Both the position numbers and the translations under genes were made by a program. Shown one piece after another: positions 9,731 to 16,714 of a DNA stretch of 64,000 bases (position 1 is its first letter; each line of letters starts with the position of its first letter). The notes beneath the pieces are model-generated. The model had not been told where the DNA came from and did not search any database. It saw only the letters and a program-made list of their open reading frames with translations. Where the stretch lies: the NCBI GenBank assembly GCA_907163375.1, contig CAJQUW010001106.1:25980-89979 (forward strand), written 5' to 3'. This stretch comes from Prostheceraeus crozeri (Eukaryota > Platyhelminthes > Polycladida > Euryleptidae).

Positions 9731-10246
9731 TCATAATTCTTCATTATGTTTTTTACTTTCTATATGAATATTATACTGATTTTTACTATCAACAAATAAT
9801 CTAATTTTTTCTTTCGAAAAAGATTTTAATTTTTTAACTAATTCTTTAACATTGATATAATTAATAATTTTATTTTCTATCCAATCAGTATTACTAATTG
9901 GTAACACTGCTCTAATAAATCCATAAACATTATTATGACCTATTATAACCATATTTTCTTTATTTAATTCAACATAAGCTACATCATTATATTTACTTAC
10001 AATCTCCATATATTTAATAAATGGATCACCTGGAAAAATACAATAATTAGTTTCTATAGATGGCAAACCTTTTGTTTGTTCTCTAAATATTTCGGCTTGT
10101 AATTGAAATAAAATATTAACATCTATACATGGATTGTTATTATTATTATTATCAAAACATTTATTTTCAAATCCCGTTGATCTCGTCGAATAAGAAGAAC
10201 AGGATGATGCGGACGAATATAATTTTTTTAAATTTGGTTTTTCCAT
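9731..10246 (-). CDS. Unknown reverse-strand protein of Polinton 1
   Basis: This 171-residue frame starts in the common A-rich ATG context (TAAAAATAAAAAAAATG). The first 40 residues are serine- and asparagine-rich and look disordered. The remainder has alternating strands and helices (FQLQAEIFREQTKG, YVELNKENMVIIGHNNVYGFIRAVLPIS, INVKELVKKLKSFSKEKIRLFVD). The segment with ELVKKLKSFSKEKIRLFV is the sort of pattern seen in the first domain of processivity-clamp folds; I offer that only as a hypothesis. It is divergently arranged with the fibre-like gene, only 48 bp apart, so the short gap must hold promoters for both. Confidence 0.55.
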   Translation of the reverse strand: MEKPNLKKLYSSASSCSSYSTRSTGFENKCFDNNNNNNPCIDVNILFQLQAEIFREQTKGLPSIETNYCIFPGDPFIKYMEIVSKYNDVAYVELNKENMVIIGHNNVYGFIRAVLPISNTDWIENKIINYINVKELVKKLKSFSKEKIRLFVDSKNQYNIHIESKKHNEEL

Positions 10247-10294
10247 TTTTTTTATTTTTATTAGTAAAAATTTTACTTTTTTATTGTTTTAAAA
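10247..10294. promoter_or_regulatory. Divergent promoter gap of Polinton 1
   Basis: A 48-bp almost pure A/T interval separates the start codons of two divergent genes. Both starts are preceded by T-rich then A-rich runs ending in AAAAATG. Any core promoter elements must lie here or in the 5' ends of the genes. Confidence 0.5.
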
Positions 10295-11182
10295 ATGATG
10301 TTACCAAATGTTGGTGGAGGTGCATATATCCCGAATAATCGTGAATTAGAAATAGAGATAGAAAATTATATCATGAAAACTGGAGACGTTTTATCTGGTC
10401 CATTGCATCTTTCTATTCTTCCGCAACAAAATACAGAGTTAACAAATAAACAATATGTTGATACACAAATCAATGACTTAAAAGAAAAATATATAAACGA
10501 TGTTTTGGTTCCACTGATGAATGAATTAAAGTTGCTAAAACTTAATGACAAATCATTAAACGAAAAATTATTAAAACTTGATAAAAAGGATAGAGAGCTA
10601 GAAGCAGATATAGCAAAACTTTTTAAAAAGATTTCAGAACAATCAAAAATTTTAATATTACTTTCTTTAAATTTAAAATCTGCTGTAATTAAAAATAAAC
10701 ATCAGATAAAAATGTTAAAAGAACAATTAGAAGATGAAATAGAAGAACTACCTGAAAGAATTAAAAAAAATTTAAAGCAGTTACAAACTACATTCCAAAA
10801 AAGTGTTGATGAATTAAGTTCTAAAATTACTCAACAAATGAAAAAGATGAATAGAATAATAAATGAAGTAAACTCACTTAATCAAAGAGTTGATAAAATG
10901 AAAACTCTTAAAATCAATTTAGAAAATGAATTAAAGAAAAATTTACAAGAAAACTCTAAAGAAAATAAAGAACAGTTAGATGCTGTTAAAAGACAATTAG
11001 ATGTTCTTAAAATTAAGTTAAATGCTCTTAAAACGGCATTGAAGATGAATCAGAAGAAAATGCAAGTTAATAGAAAAGAAATTAAAGTACATCACACGCT
11101 ACTTGACGCAATAGATAAAGTGCAACAATCAATTAATAAAGTTATCTCGAAGTTGTTGTCCATTCACAAACGTAAATCTTAA
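10295..11182 (+). CDS. Fibre-like coiled-coil protein of Polinton 1
   Basis: This 295-residue frame begins MMLPNVGGGAYIPNN and then shows a segment (about residues 28-58: TGDVLSGPLHLS ... NTELTNKQYVDTQI) strikingly like the repeat motif of bacteriophage tail fibres (GPLTL ... ATKKYVD). The rest, about 230 residues, is an almost uninterrupted lysine-, glutamate- and leucine-rich coiled coil. The arrangement of a small N-terminal anchor followed by a long helical stalk fits a host-attachment fibre or spike, but no receptor-binding head is evident. It is the first gene of the rightward virion block that continues with pVI-like, major capsid and pX-like genes. The start is in the TTTTAAAAATG context. 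Confidence 0.65.
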   Translation: MMLPNVGGGAYIPNNRELEIEIENYIMKTGDVLSGPLHLSILPQQNTELTNKQYVDTQINDLKEKYINDVLVPLMNELKLLKLNDKSLNEKLLKLDKKDRELEADIAKLFKKISEQSKILILLSLNLKSAVIKNKHQIKMLKEQLEDEIEELPERIKKNLKQLQTTFQKSVDELSSKITQQMKKMNRIINEVNSLNQRVDKMKTLKINLENELKKNLQENSKENKEQLDAVKRQLDVLKIKLNALKTALKMNQKKMQVNRKEIKVHHTLLDAIDKVQQSINKVISKLLSIHKRKS

Positions 11183-11224
11183 CACATAGATATTTTTCCC
11201 AAAAGTCAAATTTAATCCTAAAAA

Positions 11225-11770
11225 ATGCCTATAATTTATAAACACAAACTTAAACATTTTGCTTCAAATCAAAAAATTGCTCATGAACCATCTATGAAAT
11301 CTGTTTACCATTATGACAGTGTAGAAACAGTCGGAACACAAAAGTTCCTAGGCACCGCAGGTGCCGTTCACACGGAAGGAGCTGGGATCTTCTCTGGTAT
11401 TCGAAGTATCGTTAACTTAATTAAAAATAATAAAGATTTGATTACATCTGCTGCAAAAGGAGCAGCTGCTATAGGTAGTACAGCTAGTGCATTATCAAAT
11501 GCTGTTAAGTCTCAAAACGAATTAAAACAACTAGAAGCTATTCGTAAACTTAGGAATGATTCTGAAGAACTAAAAAATTTAAAAAAACTTTCAGAGGAAA
11601 CAAGAAATAAAATTGCTAACATTGCTGTTGGGGAAACCTTGAGGAGCGGAGCTCCGTCTGATAGTAAACATAATGAAAAAACAATTGAAGAAATAAGAGG
11701 TAATGGCGTGAGCAGCAACCTTCGGTTTAACCAGCAAAGCTGTAGCGGAGCTGGTCTAGCAAAATTCTAA
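11225..11770 (+). CDS. pVI-like capsid-internal protein of Polinton 1
   Basis: This 181-residue frame sits directly upstream of the major capsid gene. Its middle contains GAGIFSGIRSIVNLIKNNKDL followed by an alanine- and glycine-rich helix (SAAKGAAAIGSTASALSNAV). A small Gly-rich turn followed by an amphipathic helix is the signature of adenovirus protein VI and its adintovirus/Polinton counterparts, which line the capsid and disrupt membranes during entry. The C-terminal third is charged and includes segments coded by GC hairpins (11643-11655 and 11717-11754). Assignment rests on position plus the amphipathic segment, so it is probable rather than certain. Confidence 0.6.
   Translation: MPIIYKHKLKHFASNQKIAHEPSMKSVYHYDSVETVGTQKFLGTAGAVHTEGAGIFSGIRSIVNLIKNNKDLITSAAKGAAAIGSTASALSNAVKSQNELKQLEAIRKLRNDSEELKNLKKLSEETRNKIANIAVGETLRSGAPSDSKHNEKTIEEIRGNGVSSNLRFNQQSCSGAGLAKF
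11350..11364. repeat. GC hairpin GGCACCGCAGGTGCC
   Basis: A perfect 6-bp stem (GGCACC/GGTGCC) with a GCA loop lies in frame inside the pVI-like gene. Confidence 0.85.
11643..11754. repeat. Cluster of GC hairpins in the 3' part of the pVI-like gene
   Basis: The cluster contains GGAGC-GGA-GCTCC (11643-11655), AACC-TTC-GGTT (11717-11727), and a double unit CAGC-AAA-GCTG plus AGC-GGA-GCT (about 11731-11754). All lie in frame in an otherwise AT-rich gene. Confidence 0.75.
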
Positions 11771-11861
11771 AATTATATTTTAGTAAAATTTGTTAGTAAT
11801 TTTTTTAGTAAAATTTTTCTATGTGTGAGAAAAACAAAAAGTCAAATTATTTTTTATAAAA

Positions 11862-13195
11862 ATGTCTTCGCTTATCGAAAATAAATTTAGATTAGACGAT
11901 CCTCCGTTCGTCAGTAATAATCAAAAAAAGAATGACTATATAAGAATTGCTATGAATCCCGGATCTTCCAGTAGAGTAAATACTGGAGGTGATTTAATTT
12001 TTGAAGTTGATAATCAGCAGAGTTATATATATTTACCTGATTCGTTTTTACACTGTGAATATTCTTTATATAGTGATGCTAATTTTACAACACCATTACC
12101 AGAAACCGATAATATTGCACTAGAGAATAATTTTTTTCCAAGATTATTTACACAAATGCGTTTAGATGTTGCAACTCAAAATATAGAAACAATAAGTGAT
12201 TCTCCAGGTGTAATTGATACAATGCTTAGATTTGTAACAATTGGTGAAAATAATAAAAAGCATGAAATCGAAGGTTGGTTTCCTGATACTAATGATGGTA
12301 TAATTGTTGATGATTTAACTTACGCTGGAACAGATGCCGCAGGAATTGCGAAAGATGTAGAAAATATTGCAAAACATTTAAATAAAACAAATAATGATGC
12401 ATATAAAGAAAGACGTGAATTTAACAAGAAAAGTAAACAGACAGTAAATTGGTCATTGTCTCCATTATTCGGATATTTAGATTATGATAAAATATCATAT
12501 CAATTAAAATTTAAATTAATAATTCATCGCACAGCAAATAATGAATTAATCTTTTTTGGTAAGACTGGAAAAAAAGCATATTTAAAAATTGATAGACTTG
12601 AATGGTGGATTAAGCATATTACTCCTAGTTTAGAGATTGAAACAGCTATTGCAAAAAGATTAAATACTAACAAACCAATTCCAGTAAATTTTCTAAAGCG
12701 TACTGCTAGTTCAGTAACTTTTTCCGAACAAAGATTTAACTGGCATTTTACTAGAACTGCGAATACACCACGATATTTATTACTAACTTTTCAAAGAAAT
12801 AATTCTCCAAGTTTTGATAAGAACAACAATCTTTTTCATATTAATAAAATTCGAAGTTTACAAGTTTCATTAAATCAAACCCGATATCCAATTGATCCAT
12901 TAGATTCGATGATACCAATAATCAATTTATGGAAGGATATGATTCTTATCGAAATCTTTGTATAGAATTTGGAGTTGAACCACAATTAACTCCTGGAGAT
13001 TGGAGACATTTATATCCAATTTTCTGTTTCGATTTAAGTGCACAATCTGAAGATATTATTAAAAATGGTTGTGATGTAACAATTAATATTGAAAAGAAAG
13101 ATTCCACAACTTCATTGATGGCTTATGGTTTATTGCTAGAAGATGTAAAATATTCTATTGAAATTCTTAATGGAAAGATGGCTAGGATCGGTTAG
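11862..13195 (+). pseudogene. PY: Major capsid protein (double jelly-roll) of Polinton 1, broken
   Basis: The region encodes the hexon-like major capsid protein. Recognisable signatures are the N-terminal RIAMNPGSSSRVNTGGDLIFEVDNQQSYIYLPDS strand region, FPRLFTQMRLDV, the WSLSPLFGYLDYDK segment, KAYLKIDRLEWWIKHITPS between the two jelly rolls, and RIDLSAQSEDI-type sequence near the end. The start at 11862 has the TTTTATAAAAATG context. It follows the pVI-like gene and precedes the pX-like gene, the usual late-gene order. It is broken in this copy. Assignment is based on family motifs and length (about 445 codons of homologous sequence). Confidence 0.85.
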
Positions 13196-13353
13196 TAACC
13201 TTAGGACCTTTGGTCCGATCGGCTAAAGCCCAAGACTTCGTCGATTAATTAGTTTTTTCATAACTAGAATAGATTAAAATTTTTGTTAACTTAAAATTTT
13301 TTTAGTAATTAGTAATAAAATTTTTTTTGAAAATTAAAATTTTTTTATTAAAA
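13196..13353. repeat. Intergenic GC hairpin module after the capsid gene
   Basis: Just after the stop codon come GGACC-TTT-GGTCC (13204-13216), GGCT-AA-AGCC (13221-13230) and GAC-TTC-GTC (13234-13242). The same first two hairpins recur after the next gene. The remaining bases are AT-rich and lead to the next start codon. Confidence 0.85.
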
Positions 13354-13836
13354 ATGTCGCAACCGAAAAGCAATAATAATAAAACTGTTGAATTAAAATT
13401 ACGTAATATTGTTGACAAAAATACCCCTAAAACTATTACGATTAACAAAAAAAAGTATTACATAAGTAAACCAATGATAGAGAATATTCAATTACAAGAA
13501 AAAAAGAATGGCGGGATTCTCCCATTAATTCCCCTAATAATAGGTGGCATAGCAGCTGCAGGAAGTGTTGCAGGTGGGACAGCTGGTATTGTCCAAGCAG
13601 TAAATAAAAATAAATCAGAGAAGGCAGCATTAGAAGAACAAAAACGTCATAATAGAGAGTTAGAGAAAGTTGCTAGGGGTGAAGGAGTAGTAGATAATTT
13701 TATTAGTAAATTAAAATTAGTTGATGAAGGAAAACGAGTTCTTAAAAATATTCTCCACAATGTTGATGATTTGATTGAAATTAAAGAAACAAAAGATGGT
13801 TCTGGAATATATCTAAGTCCTAGTATGATTCGGTAA
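13354..13836 (+). CDS. pX-like (mu-like) core protein of Polinton 1
   Basis: This frame gives about 160 residues from the ATG at 13354, preferred over 13327 for its TTTATTAAAAATG context. A central hydrophobic Gly/Ala segment (GGILPLIPLIIGGIAAAGSV AGG, split here) is the hallmark of adenovirus protein X/mu precursors and their adintovirus and Polinton homologues. A basic N-terminal part and a charged helical C-terminal part flank it. Polinton 2 has its own version at 61805-62146 with GGFLSAILPMIAPAVGNLLG. The protein would be a virion-core or membrane-active component. Two copies of the GGACCTTTGGTCC hairpin module follow directly after the stop. Confidence 0.65.
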   Translation: MSQPKSNNNKTVELKLRNIVDKNTPKTITINKKKYYISKPMIENIQLQEKKNGGILPLIPLIIGGIAAAGSVAGGTAGIVQAVNKNKSEKAALEEQKRHNRELEKVARGEGVVDNFISKLKLVDEGKRVLKNILHNVDDLIEIKETKDGSGIYLSPSMIR

Positions 13837-13965
13837 TAACCTCAGGACCTTTGGTCCGATCGGCTAAAGCCTCTGAACAAAGCTCTATCGGCTAAAGACT
13901 CAGGACCTTTGGTCCGATTAGGTAAAACATTTATTTTATCTTTTAAATTTTTTTTATCTTTTAAA
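13837..13965. repeat. Tandem GC hairpin modules between the pX-like and PLA2-integrase genes
   Basis: GGACCTTTGGTCC plus GGCTAAAGCC (13845-13871) is followed by a second GGCTAAAG and GGACCTTTGGTCC (13890-13915). Together with 13204-13230 this makes three copies of one module, all placed between genes. A T-rich stretch then leads to ATG 13966. Confidence 0.9.
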
Positions 13966-15318
13966 ATGAATTCTACAAATTCCGAAAATTTAATTAAATT
14001 AAAAATTGCTAATTTAGATTTATTAAATTATCTATTAAACAAAAATAAAAACTCAAATTGTCAGCATATTGGAGGTGACGACGACAAACAAAGTTTGGCT
14101 ACTACTTACGGTGGTGACATACTAAAAGCATTAGAAAACTTTCCTGGATTTATTTGGAGTAAATATTCGAAAGAAAAACATCTTCCTGGTCATTCATATA
14201 CCGGTCCAGGAACTCGATTAGATATAAGACTAGATGAGAATAATAATCCGAAACCAGGAGAAGAACCAATAAATAGAGTAGATGCCGCAGCTTACAGGCA
14301 TGATTTAGCTTATCGAAATCATGATCTAAGTTCTCGACATGCAGCTGATAAGAAGATGATTCAAGAATTAGATAGTATTCAGAATCCTACATTTAGAGAA
14401 AAAATTGAAAGAATGTTTGTTAAGAAAGCTTTACAAGCTAAAATATTATTCGGTCAGGGTTTAAATGAAACGACAGCTAAGCTGTCTGAGAGCAACGCTC
14501 GAACTAATAACTCTGAGAGCAACGCTCGAACCTACGCGTCTGAAATCCACAAGGAATATAGAAGACCTAAATATTTATTGAAAGTAAAAGTATTTAATAA
14601 AGATGATATTTGGAGTGCTGATCTTATTCATATGCCGAATGAAAGGGACTACAAATACGCATTGACCGTTATAGATTTATATACACGATACGCTTGGGTA
14701 AAGGCTTTAAAAAATAAAAGTGGTCTGTCAGTTAAATATGCGTTTGAAGAAATCTTTAAAGAAAGTAAGAGAAAGCCAAAAAAATTGTTTGTTGATAAAG
14801 GGTCGGAATTTTATAACCGAAACGTTCAGCCACTATTTGAAACTGTTTATTCAACTGAAAATGCAGGGAAGGCCGTAGTGATAGAAAGATTCAATCGGAC
14901 GTTAAAAAATAAATTCAAGAAATTTACTGAGCAAAGAAATCAGAAATGGTTGAAGATATTACCAGGAGTTGTAGAAGAGTACAATAATAAAGTTCATTCT
15001 GGTATTGAAGAAACCCCGAAGAATGCTTCTGACGACCCAGATTTGATAAGAAAAAAAATATTCGAGAATAATAATTTGAATGAGAGTAATCCGAATTTGC
15101 AGAAACTTAAGCCGAAATTTAAAATTGGAGATAGAGTTAGAATATTTAAATATAAGAATAAATTTGAAAAAGGCTTTATTGGCTATTGGACTAAAGAAAT
15201 ATTTGAAGTTTCTAAAATAAATCAAAGTTATCCGATTACTTATGAAATTAAAGATTTAGATAATGAGGATATCAGAGGCCGTTTTTATCAAAATGAATTA
15301 CAACGAACTGATTTTTAA
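13966..15318 (+). CDS. INT: Phospholipase A2 domain joined to retroviral-type integrase (Polinton 1)
   Basis: A single open frame, about 450 residues from the ATG at 13966 (TTTTAAAATG context), carries two unrelated domains. Residues about 70-150 match the parvovirus VP1-type phospholipase A2: calcium loop YTGPGTRL (about 77-84), then DAAAYRHDLAYR (about 107-118) with the catalytic His-Asp pair. From about residue 210 the integrase core follows, with acidic residues in IWSADLI, FVDKGSEF and VVIERFN, then a C-terminal SH3/chromo-like part (KFKIGDRVRIFKYKNKFEKGF). Between the two lie GC hairpins (14472-14527). PLA2 in parvoviruses helps virions escape endosomes; the integrase inserts Polinton DNA. 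In related elements these are normally separate genes, so the joint frame may be a real fusion or the result of hairpin insertion removing a boundary. Confidence 0.88.
   Translation: MNSTNSENLIKLKIANLDLLNYLLNKNKNSNCQHIGGDDDKQSLATTYGGDILKALENFPGFIWSKYSKEKHLPGHSYTGPGTRLDIRLDENNNPKPGEEPINRVDAAAYRHDLAYRNHDLSSRHAADKKMIQELDSIQNPTFREKIERMFVKKALQAKILFGQGLNETTAKLSESNARTNNSESNARTYASEIHKEYRRPKYLLKVKVFNKDDIWSADLIHMPNERDYKYALTVIDLYTRYAWVKALKNKSGLSVKYAFEEIFKESKRKPKKLFVDKGSEFYNRNVQPLFETVYSTENAGKAVVIERFNRTLKNKFKKFTEQRNQKWLKILPGVVEEYNNKVHSGIEETPKNASDDPDLIRKKIFENNNLNESNPNLQKLKPKFKIGDRVRIFKYKNKFEKGFIGYWTKEIFEVSKINQSYPITYEIKDLDNEDIRGRFYQNELQRTDF
14472..14527. repeat. GC hairpins at the PLA2-integrase junction
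   Basis: GACAGC-TAA-GCTGTC (14472-14486, perfect 6-bp stem) is followed by two copies of GAGC-AAC-GCTC (14490-14500 and 14517-14527), each within the direct repeat CTGAGAGCAACGCTCGAAC. They encode the repeated peptide SESNART between the two domains. Confidence 0.9.
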
Positions 15319-15863
15319 TTATCATTATTATTATTATTATTAGGCGTAGCCATAGAACCTACGGTTCGTTCAATTCCCTTATTCAATTCTAACATAATAT
15401 CAAGAAATGGTACTCCTTTTTGTAATTTAAATAAAACATAAAGACATAATTGACCACAATAAGTAGTTCCCGGTTTTTGAATTTGAAACGTATTATAAAT
15501 TCCATTGCCAAGTATTTCTCTTACTTCATTCGTAGGTGGAAGTCCGTATGAGTCGAACCAATAGTTCTCAGCCTCCGGGCGGTCGAAATAATAATTATCT
15601 CCGTTTTTACTAAAAATACCTGCTGACCAATGTACACCTTTTTCATCTGACGTATGAAGATTTGTTATGAAATTTATAGTTATTGATTGAACTTTGTTCC
15701 GGGAACTGAAGGTTCCTGTTGGCTTATTTTTTAGGAATTGTAATTCGTCTCTCATTAGAACATGAAAATTCTTTATTCCTAATCGATTAGCGATTTTCTT
15801 TAGGTCGAAATTCGTTGTCGTTTGTGTTCCATATAATTTCAAAAACTCATTTATGTTGCTCAT
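15315..15863 (-). CDS. PRO: Adenovirus-type maturation protease of Polinton 1
   Basis: This 182-residue reverse-strand frame starts ATGAGCAAC in the TTATAAAATG context and ends overlapping the integrase stop by a few bases. It belongs to the adenain (C5) cysteine protease family that cleaves capsid precursors. The catalytic histidine lies in KGVHWSAGIF, an acidic residue in the YYFDRPEAENYWFDSYGLPP region, the oxyanion glutamine in FQIQ or YCGQ, and the cysteine in YCGQLCLYVL. The order H, acid, Q, C is that of the family. The C-terminal tail includes a peptide coded by a GC hairpin module (15343-15368) and an asparagine run. The frame is open. Confidence 0.9.
   Translation of the reverse strand: MSNINEFLKLYGTQTTTNFDLKKIANRLGIKNFHVLMRDELQFLKNKPTGTFSSRNKVQSITINFITNLHTSDEKGVHWSAGIFSKNGDNYYFDRPEAENYWFDSYGLPPTNEVREILGNGIYNTFQIQKPGTTYCGQLCLYVLFKLQKGVPFLDIMLELNKGIERTVGSMATPNNNNNNDN
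15343..15368. repeat. Variant GC double-hairpin module in the protease tail
   Basis: It has the same double-hairpin layout as 8378-8405 but with altered loops: GGC-GTA-GCC and GAACC-TAC-GGTTC. Stems are intact although the loop sequence has changed. It encodes RTVGSMATP. A related hairpin GGAAC-TGAAG-GTTCC lies upstream at 15702-15716 in the same gene. Confidence 0.8.
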
Positions 15864-15901
15864 TTTATAATAAAAAAATTTCTTAAGGGACCCCTAGAAC
15901 A

Positions 15902-16075
15902 CAGAAGGGAGGGGGTATTGATTTAAAACTGTTCTCTAATGATGTCTTTCCTTACTACTTGGGGGGGGTATTGATTTAAAACTATTTCATAATGATGACT
16001 TTCCTTACTACTTGGGGGGGGTATTGATCTAAAACTGTTCTCTAATGATGTCTTTCCTTACTACTTATTCGATTT
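15902..16075. repeat. Three-copy tandem repeat of about 57 bp with G-tracts
   Basis: Three units beginning GGGTATTGAT.TAAAACT and ending CTTTCCTTACTACTT are separated by runs of 7-8 G. The array lies just upstream of the protease gene, between it and a duplicated protease 5' end. Confidence 0.9.
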
Positions 16076-16094
16076 TGAAATGATTTAATTTAGA

Positions 16095-16283
16095 TTAAAT
16101 TAAAACGTTACATTGTTGCATTGTATTAGTAGAGTTAGTGTTTCGCACATCTTTTATCAATAGTAATTCATTACTCATCAATATGTGAAAATTCTTTATT
16201 CCCAATTGCTTAGCAATCTCATTTAAATCGAAATTCGTAGTTTGTTTGCCGTATATTTTTTGGAAGTCTCTGATGTTTCTCAT
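16095..16283 (-). pseudogene. Second copy of the start of the protease gene (fragment)
   Basis: From the ATG at 16283 the reverse strand reads MRNIRDFQKIYGKQT, FDLNEIAKQLGIKNFHILM, closely matching the first 45 residues of the protease (NINEFLKLYGTQT, FDLKKIANRLGIKNFHVLM) but diverged from it. Only the N-terminal part is present. It indicates an old local duplication, separated from the intact gene by the 57-bp G-tract repeats. It is upstream of and in the same orientation as the complete protease. Confidence 0.75.
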
Positions 16284-16414
16284 TTTTATAGAAGATAAAA
16301 TGTTTCTATTATATTCCCGTAAATAAGAAATTAAAAACACCACATGGATATTTCAATTTAGTTACATCCACTTTGCATACATTCAATTTGGATACATTGA
16401 AATACATGTAAATT

Positions 16415-16714
16415 TGTCCACGTGTGGACAAGGTTTCATTGGTTGAAACACTCTATTGTATTTACATGTGCAATATGAAATAACATTGCATATAAAACAG
16501 GAAATAACATTGCATATAAAACAGGAAATAACATTGCATATAAAACAGGAAATAGCATTGCATATAAAACAGGAAATAGCATTGCATATAAAACACACAG
16601 ATACAAGTTTTCTAAACAATGGGATTTCTGTCCACGAGTGGACAAGGTTTCATTGGTTGAAACACTCTATTGTATTCACATGTGCAAGAGGAAATAACAT
16701 TGCATATAAAACAG
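16415..16714. repeat. 24-bp tandem array flanked by a duplicated palindromic segment
   Basis: Five contiguous 24-bp units (GAAATAACATTGCATATAAA plus ACAG) occupy 16477-16596. On the left a segment with the palindrome GTCCACGTGTGGAC and AAGGTTTCATTGGTTGAAAC (about 16416-16476) is repeated at about 16630-16690, followed by a sixth 24-bp unit (16691-16714). ORFs on both strands here arise from the repeat and are not genes. Confidence 0.9.

Noticed and set aside
10295-10470. Phage or bacterial contamination, suggested by the tail-fibre-like motif
   Set aside because: The gene is inside a Polinton bounded by inverted repeats and a target duplication in spliced animal DNA.
16477-16596. Regular 24-bp repeats resembling a CRISPR array
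   Set aside because: Units are contiguous with no spacers, and the context is an animal transposable element.
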